Shown piece by piece: positions 15,870-23,651 of a stretch of DNA of 56,092 nt (positions within the stretch are counted from its first letter, which is position 1; every line of letters starts with the position of its first letter). Source of the DNA: RUG11690 sp045616665 (GTDB lineage Bacteria > Bacteroidota > Bacteroidia > Bacteroidales > WCHB1-69). The position numbers and the translations under genes were made by a program. The notes beneath the pieces were generated by a model that did not search any database, was not told the DNA's origin, and saw only the letters and a list, made by a program, of their open reading frames with translations. The stretch lies in assembly GCA_045616665.1 (NCBI GenBank), contig JAZLHE010000027.1:1-56092 (forward strand), given 5' to 3'.

Positions 15870-16431
15870 AAGAGTCCGCGAAGAGGACTTTGAAGCCATA
15901 TCGCAATACTACACCACCGGACAGAGCGAGGCACTGACCGAAAGACAGCAGCACATCCTCGAACGGCTGCGCACGGCTCACGCCATCCTGCGCAAATACC
16001 CCAGAAAGAGCGTTGCGGCGCTCAAGCTGCGCGCCCGCTTTCCGGACATATCACGGGAGCAGGCATTCTGCGACCTGCGAAACGCCTGCCGCCTATGGAA
16101 CAAGTACGACCCCGTTGACCGGGACTTTCTCGAAGGCTGGTTCCTCGACTGGCTGATGAAGGAAATCGCCAATCCCGCCACCTCTGACGCTGCAAGGGCA
16201 AAGAACCTGGCAACACTCCAGAAATACCTGTCCCAACTCCCGCCGCAGAAGATTGACCCCAAACTGATGGAGGCCAACCAGATTTTCGTGCAGTTCAACA
16301 TCAACAACAGACACGTCTCCATCCCGGAGAACGTGCTGCTCAAACTGCCCCTTGACGTGCGCCGCCAACTATTGGGCAGCCTCGATGACGAAATCACAGA
16401 GGAAGACGCCTGCCAGATTCTCGAATCCTAA
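15838..16431 (+). CDS. Terminase-associated helical protein, alternative small subunit
   Basis: The product is 197 residues from the ATG at 15838, overlapping the previous gene by 32 bp. It is helical throughout, with Arg-rich segments (ILERLRTAHAILRKYPRKS, LKLRARFPDISREQAFCDLR) and a C-terminal stretch (ANQIFVQFNINNRHVSIPENV) before an acidic end. It is 11 bp upstream of the large terminase, where small subunits usually lie. No signature proves the role. Confidence 0.5.
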   Translation: MNEPQKRTSIERVREEDFEAISQYYTTGQSEALTERQQHILERLRTAHAILRKYPRKSVAALKLRARFPDISREQAFCDLRNACRLWNKYDPVDRDFLEGWFLDWLMKEIANPATSDAARAKNLATLQKYLSQLPPQKIDPKLMEANQIFVQFNINNRHVSIPENVLLKLPLDVRRQLLGSLDDEITEEDACQILES

Positions 16432-16442
16432 CACATCCGCCT

Positions 16443-18149
16443 ATGGACATCCGACTTTCGGGCAACCGCGCCCAACTCCCCTCATTCATACTCCAGCCCA
16501 AATGCCACGTCTCCGTTGAAGGACGGGGCACGGGAAAGAGTGCCGACATCGGCTTCTGGATGGACAGACTGATTCGGCTGATGCCGCGATCAGTCATCGC
16601 CCTGACCGGAAAGACCTTCGGACAGCTGCTTACCAGAACGCTGCCCTCATCGCTCAAAATGCTCAACCAGATGGGCTACGAGAAAGAATCCAACTACGTC
16701 ATCGGCAAACGCCCGCCCGCCTATTTCGAGACCTCCTACGAGGAACTCAACCGCTTCGACAACGTGCTGTCCGTCTCCAACGGGACGCGCTTCGCGCTCA
16801 TCTCCCAGAGCGAACCCGGCAGCGGTCGTGGCGCAAACGTGGACTTCGAGATAGCGGACGAGACACTGACACTCAACAAGGAACAATATGATTCGGAAGT
16901 CGCGCCGACAAACCGGGGAAACCTCGAGTTCTTCGGCAGCAAGTCCGGCCATCCCGTCCACCTGCACCACGGCTACAAGTACTCAACGAGTATGCCGCCC
17001 ACAAGGGACGGGCGCTGGGTGCTCGATTTCGCCTCCTACTACGAGGAAGAAGCCGGAATCCGTCTGTTCGACATCTGGAACAGAATCGTCAAACTCCAAC
17101 TCGAACTGCTCGATATAACGGATTCCAAGCAGTTCGCCCAATGCTGGAACGAGATAGTGAGGGTGAAACGGCAGATCCGCCCCTTCGTTTCTCGTGACGG
17201 ACTGCTGTTCACCGTCAGCAACGCTTTCGACAACCTCGAGTTTCTGGGGCTTTCCTACGTGAGAAAGAACCGCGAACTGCTTCCCCCGCTGGTGTTCCTC
17301 GTGGAGATAATGAACTACCTCTTTGACAAGGTGGAAGACTGCTTCTATTCCATTTCCGATGACCGACACGTCTATCACAACGGGCTGGACGACCGCCGGC
17401 TGATGGCCATCGCCAAAGAAAGCGACTTCGACCTTGACCGCCTCGCAATGAAGAGCAGCGCATTCGACAGGGACTGCAACCCCGACTTACCGCTGGAAAT
17501 CGTGGCGGACTGGGGCAGTTCCATCTCGCTGTTCTGCGTGTGCCAGGAAAGAAACTTCGACTTCGTGAACAACTGCGCCACAACGAGGAAATGCCAGAAC
17601 TTCATCAACGAGTTCTACGTCAAACCCGATGAGAGCAGCAACATACTTATAAAAGAACTGTGCGGGCAGGTCACCGACTACTACGCCTCCCACAACTGCA
17701 AGAAGATTCATTTCTACCGCGACAAATACGGAGACTCCAGAAACCCCAACGTGCTGAACTCGATGAGCTACAACCAGCTCGCCGTTTCCTATTTCAAGAA
17801 AGCGGGATGGGACGTAATAGAACACGCACACAAGGGAATGGAGCCGCCGCAGAGCGACAAATACCTGCTATGGGGCTTGATACTACGGGAGGAACGGGAA
17901 AACCTCCCCCTGGTGCGTTTCAACGGCGACAAATGCCGCTATACGTTGATTTCAATGAACAACGCAATGATAAAGGACGTGGACGGGCAACTGAAGAAAG
18001 ACAAGAGTTCCGAACGCAAGACATCCGGAGTGCTTCCCGAAGAGGCAACGCATTTCTCGGACGCAGCCGACAAAATCATCTGGACCAAGTTCGGCGGTGG
18101 ACTGAAAGGAAAAAACGAGAATTTTGTGCCGGTAAGAGTGGGAAAGTGA
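16443..18149 (+). CDS. Terminase large subunit
   Basis: The 568-residue packaging motor has Walker A GRGTGKS at 27-33 and Walker B VDFEIADE at 133-140, with the catalytic Glu after Asp. The C-terminal part has nuclease-like acidic segments (LEIVADWGSSIS near 355 and FYRDKYGDSRN near 425), as expected for the RNase H-like domain that cuts concatemers. Length matches the family. It translocates DNA through the portal, whose gene is 4 kb downstream because cargo separates them. It is intact. Confidence 0.85.
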   Translation: MDIRLSGNRAQLPSFILQPKCHVSVEGRGTGKSADIGFWMDRLIRLMPRSVIALTGKTFGQLLTRTLPSSLKMLNQMGYEKESNYVIGKRPPAYFETSYEELNRFDNVLSVSNGTRFALISQSEPGSGRGANVDFEIADETLTLNKEQYDSEVAPTNRGNLEFFGSKSGHPVHLHHGYKYSTSMPPTRDGRWVLDFASYYEEEAGIRLFDIWNRIVKLQLELLDITDSKQFAQCWNEIVRVKRQIRPFVSRDGLLFTVSNAFDNLEFLGLSYVRKNRELLPPLVFLVEIMNYLFDKVEDCFYSISDDRHVYHNGLDDRRLMAIAKESDFDLDRLAMKSSAFDRDCNPDLPLEIVADWGSSISLFCVCQERNFDFVNNCATTRKCQNFINEFYVKPDESSNILIKELCGQVTDYYASHNCKKIHFYRDKYGDSRNPNVLNSMSYNQLAVSYFKKAGWDVIEHAHKGMEPPQSDKYLLWGLILREERENLPLVRFNGDKCRYTLISMNNAMIKDVDGQLKKDKSSERKTSGVLPEEATHFSDAADKIIWTKFGGGLKGKNENFVPVRVGK

Positions 18150-18198
18150 TTTTTTTTTGCACTTTTGCGCTTTGATTAACCCCTTAATTTGTGTGAAT

Positions 18199-18618
18199 AT
18201 GAATGAACAAGTACAAAAATTTTTAGAAGAACAAAAGAAAAAAGCAAAAAAAGAACGTAACAATCATCTTGGCAAACTCGGTTTGTATGATTTTGAGAAA
18301 TGTAAAAAAGTCTATGTGGAGATAGACGAAAATTTTGCAAATGATGATACTTTGAATGCTAAAGGGTATTTTAAAGATGAAAAAGGATGGTTTAAAATTG
18401 AAGGTCCGAAATACGTTCTGTCTGTTTCTGATGAAGAATATGAAGAAATATGCAAATATTGTCCAGTGATTAAAAAAGATGGATTTTCCGAAGCATTACT
18501 TGACAAGGTTGACAGCATTAGGAAAATGGTCAAATTTTTCACTATCCTTATGATTATTTCATTAGTTTTGGCAGTAATATTAGGAATGATTATTGGATTA
18601 AAACCATCATATTATTAG
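18199..18618 (+). CDS. A+T-rich tail-anchored membrane protein, prophage cargo
   Basis: The product is 139 residues from the ATG at 18199. The first 30 residues are a basic helix (QKFLEEQKKKAKKERNNH). A globular part follows (YVEIDENFANDD...GWFKIEGPKYVLSVSDEEYEEICKY). A single hydrophobic helix at about 112-134 ends the protein. This is a tail-anchored topology with the main domain in the cytoplasm. Base composition is very A+T-rich compared with the terminase before it. It is directly followed by repeat copy B. Function is unknown; membrane location and cargo setting allow a lysogeny trait such as superinfection exclusion, but nothing in the sequence shows this. Confidence 0.65.
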   Translation: MNEQVQKFLEEQKKKAKKERNNHLGKLGLYDFEKCKKVYVEIDENFANDDTLNAKGYFKDEKGWFKIEGPKYVLSVSDEEYEEICKYCPVIKKDGFSEALLDKVDSIRKMVKFFTILMIISLVLAVILGMIIGLKPSYY

Positions 18619-18624
18619 TTGTTT

Positions 18625-18743
18625 GGGCGACCGGGCACGCTTTCCGCTCGAATTTCGTCCTATCGTCCTCATAACCGCTGCAATCGTTGTCGCGGTATTA
18701 AAGAACAAAAACGCTGGTCAATACGCCGACCAGCGTTTTTTTA
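18625..18743 (+). repeat. Structured repeat, copy B
   Basis: This is about 118 nt. It begins gggcgaccgggcacgctttc, shares long identical runs with copy A, and contains accgc...gcggt as a first small hairpin. It ends in a strong terminator hairpin: acgctggtc (18711-18719) pairs with gaccagcgt (18728-18736) around the loop aatacgcc, then T7. The loop is the same as in copy C although all stem bases but a few differ. Confidence 0.88.
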
Positions 18744-19341
18744 TGTCTGTCTGTTTCAATATGGCGCAAGCGCAATAAACCGGCCAGCAACGCCGTTCTA
18801 TTGGCAGAATACAATAATCCTCAAGGTATCTGGAAACAAGCCCTACGACCAGGAAAAGCCGTCCTATGTGGACGGCTTTCTTTCTGCCTATCCACTGATC
18901 GCCGCAAGGCGGCGGTGGACGGCAGCACAAAAGGAATGAAATAACGGGAATGAAAATGTATGGATATTTACAATGTGGACGGGGCGCAGCCCCGCCCGCC
19001 GCCCGCCTCTTTTCTTAACAATTTTTTTACTACACAATCCGACACGCACGCCCGCCGCCGTTTTTGGCGTTGTTTTTAGTGTTAAAAATACGCCTATATT
19101 ATTATAAATCAATTAGTTACATATTACAAAAATACGCCGTTTTGCTCCGAAATTATTGCTAAATTATTGTAAATAAATGCCTTATGTAAAAATTATTTTC
19201 TAACTTATTGAATATCAATAAAATAAAATTCAAATAAAGTGCTTTTTTATTTGGTCGTTTCCTTATTTTGTTGTATATTAGCGACATAAAACAAGGGGCA
19301 AAACAAACGCCCGTTATTTATAAGACTGAAATTTTGAGAAG
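18744..19341. other. Intergenic stretch with no supported gene
   Basis: No convincing gene is present. The first part has a terminator-like hairpin (18858-18876). About 18970-19000 is very G+C-rich with ggggcgcagccccg, a short palindrome. From about 19070 the sequence becomes extremely A+T-rich. A promoter-like ttattttgttgtatattag lies at about 19264-19282, upstream of the 56-aa gene. Composition differs from both phage core and host, suggesting it is the edge of a separately acquired segment. Confidence 0.5.
18858..18884 (+). terminator. Terminator in the intergenic stretch
   Basis: gccgtcc (18858-18864) pairs with ggacggc (18870-18876) around tatgt, followed by tttctttct. Confidence 0.65.
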
Positions 19342-19512
19342 ATGAAGACTTTAGCCGACATAGTGAGAACCGCCGCCGCCGACATTGCCGCCGCCCGCAA
19401 CCTGCAAAACGAATTAAACGCCCTTTTGCAGTCGCCCGTTGAAAGCCCCGAAAGGGAAGCAGCCAAAAACGCCGCAATTTCAGCACTGAAACGCCGTATT
19501 TCCGCCCGCTAA
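19342..19512 (+). CDS. Short Ala-rich protein (56 aa)
   Basis: The ATG at 19342 is preceded by gagaag and opens 56 codons up to TAA at 19510-19512. The translated start is MKTLADIVRTAAADIAAAR, then NLQNELNALLQSPVESPERE and a basic end (LKRRISAR). It is predicted to be one or two amphipathic helices. Codon use (heavy gcc, aac, plus tta) matches the RadC and ArdC-like genes downstream, not the phage core. It is the first gene of that segment. Confidence 0.5.
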   Translation: MKTLADIVRTAAADIAAARNLQNELNALLQSPVESPEREAAKNAAISALKRRISAR

Positions 19513-19835
19513 ACGCCCGCAACTTTCCGCCGTTCCTTGACATATTGAAGAGAGAAACACCCGAAAAACGCCGTTTTCACCCCCTAAAACGGCGAAATCA
19601 TCCGCACCCCCTCCCGCCATATTTCACCCCTCAAGGGCTTTTTTTCGCACCTTTTCGGGCAGGGCGAGAGGCGGCACACGTTACACTTTAACGCCCTTTT
19701 TTTATAAAAAAGGCGTGCAAAAAATCCGATTTTCAAGCAGTTGCACAAAATTAAACTACACAACAGCGGCGGCGGGAATCCAGACCCCGCCACACGTTTA
19801 GAAACTCAATTTTTAACCATTCAAATTTTTACGTT
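19513..19835. other. Leader region before radC-like gene, with CCAGAC-loop hairpin 1
   Basis: No gene is seen. The element of note is a hairpin: ggcggg (19771-19776) pairs with cccgcc (19786-19791) around the loop aatccagac. It is followed by ccattcaaatttttacgtt and the ATG at 19836. The loop motif ccagac recurs in hairpins before the next two genes. Confidence 0.5.
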
Positions 19836-20300
19836 ATGAAGTACGAAAGACAAGACCCCCAAGCCCCAGAGATTCAAATCATTTACAAAACCGCCGTCAG
19901 CGGCAGGGAACGCCGAAAGATTACAAGCCCCAACGATATTTATAATATTATGTTTGCCGTTGGCGAGATGAACAAAAATTTGGAGTACAAAGAAATGTTT
20001 TACGCCCTCTATCTGAACAGCAGCGGCGAAATTTTAGCCGTCCACAAAATAAGCGAGGGAACAACAAACAACGTGCAAGTCGATTTAAAATTTATTTTGC
20101 AGGGCGCAATTATGACAAACGCCACAAATTTAATCGTTTGCCACAACCACCCCGGCGGAAGCACCAGACCAAGCCAGCCAGATATAAAAATTACGGAGGA
20201 CATCCAAAAAGCCGCCGACCTTTTCAATATTAAACTGCTGGACAGCGTAATAATAACAACAACAAATTATTGTTCTTTTTCCGAAGAAGGCATTTTATAA
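19836..20300 (+). CDS. RadC-family JAMM domain protein
   Basis: This 154-residue protein consists only of the RadC JAB/MPN+ domain. The metalloprotease-like motif is complete: His103-x-His105, seven residues, Ser113, two residues, Asp116 (segment HNHPGGSTRPSQPD), with a conserved Glu candidate upstream (SEGTT). The upstream helix-hairpin-helix part of full-length RadC is missing, as in many copies on phages, plasmids and ICEs. Biochemical function of RadC is unsettled. A place beside an ArdC-like gene suggests mobile-element housekeeping or anti-restriction cargo. Confidence 0.85.
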   Translation: MKYERQDPQAPEIQIIYKTAVSGRERRKITSPNDIYNIMFAVGEMNKNLEYKEMFYALYLNSSGEILAVHKISEGTTNNVQVDLKFILQGAIMTNATNLIVCHNHPGGSTRPSQPDIKITEDIQKAADLFNIKLLDSVIITTTNYCSFSEEGIL

Positions 20301-20311
20301 AGCAAAAAAAC

Positions 20312-20328
20312 GGCGTACCAGACACGCC
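20312..20328 (+). promoter_or_regulatory. CCAGAC-loop hairpin 2
   Basis: ggcgt (20312-20316) pairs with acgcc (20324-20328) around the loop accagac, flanked by A-runs on both sides. It is 12 bp after the radC-like stop and is followed by cacattaaaaatttaatc and the next ATG. Confidence 0.5.
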
Positions 20329-20369
20329 AAAAAATAAACTTATTTATTCACATTAAAAATTTAATCACA

Positions 20370-20915
20370 ATGAAAGAAGAAAAAACAAACACCGCAAACG
20401 CAACCGCAAACGCAAAGAAAGAAACCGCAAGCGCAGCGAAGAACGCAACCCCGACAACGGCGGCAACAACCCCGACACCGACCGCAACGCCAGCAGCCCC
20501 GAAAGCGGAAACGCCGAAACCCGCAGCCCCAGACAGCGAAACAGCCGCAAAAATCGCAATGTTTGCCGCAGAACTCCAGAAACAAGAATCTTTTGAACAA
20601 CTGCAAAAGCGACTAACGGCGGAACTTGAACGCCTCAACCAGAAAAAGCAGTTGGCGGAAAAACGTGAAACGCTCATTTCGTGCCGTTCCAAAATTTCGG
20701 AGTACATCGGAAAATTGAAAGAAGTCGCCGACTTTGAAACGTCAATTTGCCGCCTTTCCTTTGAAGTTTTTGAAGCGGACAGCTACGGACGCCAAAATTT
20801 TCAAGACTTTTTGACCGTATCAAATACGGCGATAGTTTCCAAGTTTTGCGAAATCCTGCAAACCGAAATCTGTAAAAAGGTCGAAGAAATCGAAAAGGAA
20901 CTACTAAAGGCGTAA
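20370..20915 (+). CDS. Ala/Thr/Pro-rich coiled-coil protein
   Basis: The product is 181 residues. The first 60 are a low-complexity, disordered stretch of Ala, Thr, Pro, Asn and Lys. After that, residues about 65-115 form a Gln/Glu/Lys-rich coiled coil (ELQKQESFEQLQKRLTAELE). The rest is a helical domain (FETSICRLSFEVFEADSYGRQNFQDFL) ending in another charged helix. It resembles accessory proteins of plasmids and ICEs that bind DNA or partners through the coiled coil, but no family is recognised. Confidence 0.6.
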   Translation: MKEEKTNTANATANAKKETASAAKNATPTTAATTPTPTATPAAPKAETPKPAAPDSETAAKIAMFAAELQKQESFEQLQKRLTAELERLNQKKQLAEKRETLISCRSKISEYIGKLKEVADFETSICRLSFEVFEADSYGRQNFQDFLTVSNTAIVSKFCEILQTEICKKVEEIEKELLKA

Positions 20916-20934
20916 AGCATTGAAAAACAACAAA

Positions 20935-20967
20935 GGAGCGGCGCAAAAATCCAGACAGCGCCGCCCC
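20935..20967 (+). promoter_or_regulatory. CCAGAC-loop hairpin 3
   Basis: ggagcggcgc pairs with gcgccgcccc (one mismatch pair) around a loop that ends atccagaca, and a TTTT follows. It lies between the coiled-coil gene and the ArdC-like gene. The leader then repeats ccattcaaatttttaa (compare 19818) and cacattaaaaaatttaa (compare 20350). Confidence 0.55.
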
Positions 20968-21020
20968 TTTTACCATTCAAATTTTTAACTCACATTAAAA
21001 AATTTAAACTTTGCAAAGTT

Positions 21021-21614
21021 ATGAAAAATTTAGATACGACAACGGGCGAAATTTTGAACCCCGCACAACCCGACAACGGCGAAACCCGCCAACTAACCGA
21101 AAAGGAAAAGAACAGAGCCGCACAATTTGAAAGACTTCTACAAGCCAGCGCAGCGGCAAGAGCGATAAAAGAAAAACTAATCAACGAGGCAGTCAGCGAC
21201 AACCAAGCATTTTTTTACGAATCCCAACCGCTGAACTACTTTATTTTGAAATACATCTACAAGGACGGCGGCGAAGAATTCAAGAAGTTCAACGAATGGA
21301 AGGCGGAAGGCTTCACCATTAAAAAAGGTTCTAAGGCTTTCCCCGTCTGGAGCCAGCCGACACGCCGAGACAAAAAGCAGGGCGACCAGGCAAACCAGGA
21401 CGAACCCCGACCACGTGCCGAAGTTCTGGACTTCACCCCGAGAAGAGACGAAAACGGCGAAATCATCCAGCAGGAGCGGGAACGCTTCAATATGTGTTAT
21501 TTGTTTTCAAATTTGCAGGTGGTGAAGAAAGAGACCGAAACAGCCGAAACCGAGCCCGCACCCCTTGCAACATTTCCGCCCGTTTACGAACCCGAACCGA
21601 TAGCGGTATTTTAG
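21021..21614 (+). CDS. ArdC N-terminal-like ssDNA-binding protein
   Basis: This 197-residue protein has the features of the ArdC N-terminal domain: a helix-rich start, the strand-turn FNEWKAEGFTIKKGSKAFPVWSQP (compare W..G..V.KG.K in ArdC) and a later FNMCYLFSNLQV strand. The metallopeptidase part of ArdC is not present, and the end is an acidic, Pro-rich tail. ArdC domains bind single-stranded DNA and accompany conjugative or phage DNA entry, with anti-restriction roles in some plasmids. It is probably the key gene of this small segment. Confidence 0.65.
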   Translation: MKNLDTTTGEILNPAQPDNGETRQLTEKEKNRAAQFERLLQASAAARAIKEKLINEAVSDNQAFFYESQPLNYFILKYIYKDGGEEFKKFNEWKAEGFTIKKGSKAFPVWSQPTRRDKKQGDQANQDEPRPRAEVLDFTPRRDENGEIIQQERERFNMCYLFSNLQVVKKETETAETEPAPLATFPPVYEPEPIAVF

Positions 21615-21629
21615 AAAGGAGGTGCGCCG

Positions 21630-21830
21630 ATGCTCTACACCATAACCCGAACACTAAAAGCGAAAAAATACGACCTCCCCACCGCTGGAAACCTCACAGG
21701 CGCACAAATCGCCGCTATCTTGAAACGCAAGAAAGCACCAGCCGAGACAATAGAAATTTTTGAAAAATACGTTGAGCGGGTGCAACTCCACGCACCACAC
21801 CGAATTTTAATAAAGTACTGCAAGAACTAA
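21630..21830 (+). CDS. Short basic protein (66 aa) with strong Shine-Dalgarno
   Basis: The product is 66 residues, mostly helical and basic (RTLKAKKYDLPTAGNLTGAQIAAILKRKK, then KYVERVQLHAPHR). It begins 15 bp after the ArdC-like stop and is preceded by aaaggaggtg, a strong Shine-Dalgarno sequence that is unusual for this phylum and in this window. No family is recognised. A small DNA-binding or partner protein is possible. Confidence 0.5.
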   Translation: MLYTITRTLKAKKYDLPTAGNLTGAQIAAILKRKKAPAETIEIFEKYVERVQLHAPHRILIKYCKN

Positions 21831-21835
21831 CCCGA

Positions 21836-21914
21836 AAGGCGAGCCACAAACGGCCCGCCTTTTTTTTTGCCCGTTTTTTCAAAAAAAATTTTTTCCGCCT
21901 TTCGGCGGAAAAAA
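21836..21914. terminator. Double terminator closing the RadC/ArdC segment
   Basis: The first hairpin aggcgagcc/ggcccgcct (21837-21860) is followed by T9. The second, ttttttccgcc (21889-21899) with ggcggaaaaaa (21904-21914) and loop tttc, is nearly symmetric and can act in both directions. An outer cccg...cggg pair surrounds it. Confidence 0.8.
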
Positions 21915-22029
21915 GACGGGCATTCCTTTTTGGTCAAGTGATTGCCGGAAACAAAGTTTCCCTTTCCCGTGAGGCATCACTTTCCCCGTCAGTCATATAT
22001 CTGTCCCATACGTTTTCGAGGTGACGTCT

Positions 22030-22037
22030 TATCTTTG
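22030..22037 (+). promoter_or_regulatory. Phage core promoter, portal operon
   Basis: TATCTTTG is followed by ccaaaaaac and the ATG at 22055. It shares atctttgcc-a-aaaa with the sites at 14195 and 35461. Confidence 0.6.
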
Positions 22038-22054
22038 CCAAAAAACAACGCGCA

Positions 22055-22333
22055 ATGAACCAGAAGATAAGACGTGCCGACACACTGCGGGAAATGGAGA
22101 CCCGCGAAAAGTCCAACGGCAGGGCTTCCCATTTCTCCATCCAGTTCTACCTCAAAAACGGGGAGTTGGTGACACTTCCCAACGCCAGAGTCCGCGGGCT
22201 GCGTGCCAATATGAAAGCGGGGCGGCTTCGGGGAATCCAGGCCGTTGATCCGAAAGGCAACGCCATCGGACACATCTACACAGTATCGATAGACAACATC
22301 AGAATGTTCAACCAGAAGCAGGTAGTGATATAA
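22055..22333 (+). CDS. Small phage protein before portal (92 aa)
   Basis: The product is 92 residues. The N-terminus is basic and helical (MNQKIRRADTLREMETREKS). The rest is beta-rich (HFSIQFYLKNGELVTLPNARVRGLR, HIYTVSIDNIRMFNQKQVVI). It overlaps the portal start by one base (TAATG). Composition and position indicate a core phage gene. Its function is unknown. Confidence 0.65.
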   Translation: MNQKIRRADTLREMETREKSNGRASHFSIQFYLKNGELVTLPNARVRGLRANMKAGRLRGIQAVDPKGNAIGHIYTVSIDNIRMFNQKQVVI

Positions 22334-23649
22334 TGGAAACCATATTCAACAAGGAAGGAACCCCGCTGCTGTTCCTCGGATCCGCCTGCTGGGGCGGAAC
22401 CTCAAAACAGCCCGACCCGCAGGAGGAGGTGTTCAACAAGTTCACCTTCAAGGATGTCGAATACGCCTGCTGGGGCTCAAACAACCGCTATCCCGAAGAC
22501 GCACTCGACATCATCGGCAAGACCGGCGTGCTGTCCACGGGGCTCAACTACAAATGCCGCTGCTGCTACGGGCAGGGCGTTCTCCCCGTCACCCTGGCGG
22601 GACTTGACGAAAAGAACCGGGAACGATACGAACCCGTGAACAATCCGGAAGTCCTCAACTTCCTGCGCGGCTATTCGTTTAGAAACTACCACGTCCAGGC
22701 ATTCCGCGACCTAATCAAGCTGGGAAACTGCTTCCCCGTCTTCGTGTTCTCCGCCGATGGAAGCAGGATCATCCGCACGCAGACCGTCAACGCCCGCCAC
22801 TGCAGGCTCAGCATCGACAAGACAAAACTCATCCTCTTCGGGGAGTTCGACAGGCGTTTCCCCGATGAGACCGCCCAGGTGATTGACATCCTTGACGAAA
22901 ACGACCCGTTCCTGCACCTCCAAATCCTAAAGGAGCAGGGCAGGCTGAACGGCAGGGCGGTGGCGTTCCCAAGAATACGGAACTACTACACCAACAACGA
23001 CTACTACGGCCTTCCAGACTGGGACACCGCCTGGAAGAGCGGCTGGATTGAGGTCGCCCACAAGATACCCACCTTCTTGAAAAAGGCATACGCCAACGCG
23101 ATGAACCTAATGTGGCACATCCAGATTCCCGACACCTACTGGGAAAAGAAGTTCCCGCACGAGAACTTCGAGTCCACGGCAGACCGGGAAAAGGCCATCA
23201 ACGACTATCTTGACGCTTTCGAGGAACAACTGACCAGCGAGGAAAACCCCGCCAAGACGCTGACCACGGGATTCTCCCTCAACGAGAGCGGCAAGGCGGA
23301 GGAAAAGTGGGTGATTGAACGCCTTGAAAACGACATCAAGGTCGAGGAACGCCTCTCCACTTCGGCGGCTGCCAATTCCGAAATACTCTTTTCCCTGATG
23401 GTCAATCCCAGCGTGCTCGGCGCAGGTATGCCCGGCGGTCCGTATGCCGGAAACGCCGGAAGCGGCTCCGACATACGGGAGGGGCTTCTGGTCTCGCTCA
23501 TTCTCAACTACATAGAAAAGCAGCAGGTGCTCGACCCCATAGAGCTGATGATGGAATACAACGGAATCCACAACGTGGAACTCGTCTATCGCAACATCAT
23601 ACTCACCACGCTTGACACCGGCAAGTCAACTGACGAAAAACTCACATAG
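22333..23649 (+). CDS. Portal protein
   Basis: The product is 438 residues. The typical portal features are an N-terminal segment with aromatic and Asn-rich turns (YACWGSNNRYPEDALDIIGKTGVLSTGLNYK), a central part of beta-strands and long helices (DRRFPDETAQVIDIL; TAWKSGWIEVAHKIPTFLKKAYANAM), and the C-terminal helical stretch with ANSEILFSLMVNPSVLGAG. The portal is the dodecameric ring through which DNA enters the head. It is the first large gene of this operon, downstream of terminase with cargo between. Length fits the family. Confidence 0.75.
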   Translation: METIFNKEGTPLLFLGSACWGGTSKQPDPQEEVFNKFTFKDVEYACWGSNNRYPEDALDIIGKTGVLSTGLNYKCRCCYGQGVLPVTLAGLDEKNRERYEPVNNPEVLNFLRGYSFRNYHVQAFRDLIKLGNCFPVFVFSADGSRIIRTQTVNARHCRLSIDKTKLILFGEFDRRFPDETAQVIDILDENDPFLHLQILKEQGRLNGRAVAFPRIRNYYTNNDYYGLPDWDTAWKSGWIEVAHKIPTFLKKAYANAMNLMWHIQIPDTYWEKKFPHENFESTADREKAINDYLDAFEEQLTSEENPAKTLTTGFSLNESGKAEEKWVIERLENDIKVEERLSTSAAANSEILFSLMVNPSVLGAGMPGGPYAGNAGSGSDIREGLLVSLILNYIEKQQVLDPIELMMEYNGIHNVELVYRNIILTTLDTGKSTDEKLT

Positions 23650-23651
23650 CA

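Noticed and set aside
18619..18939. Open frame running through repeat copy B
   Set aside because: Copies A and C do not keep this frame; the conserved feature is structure, not protein.
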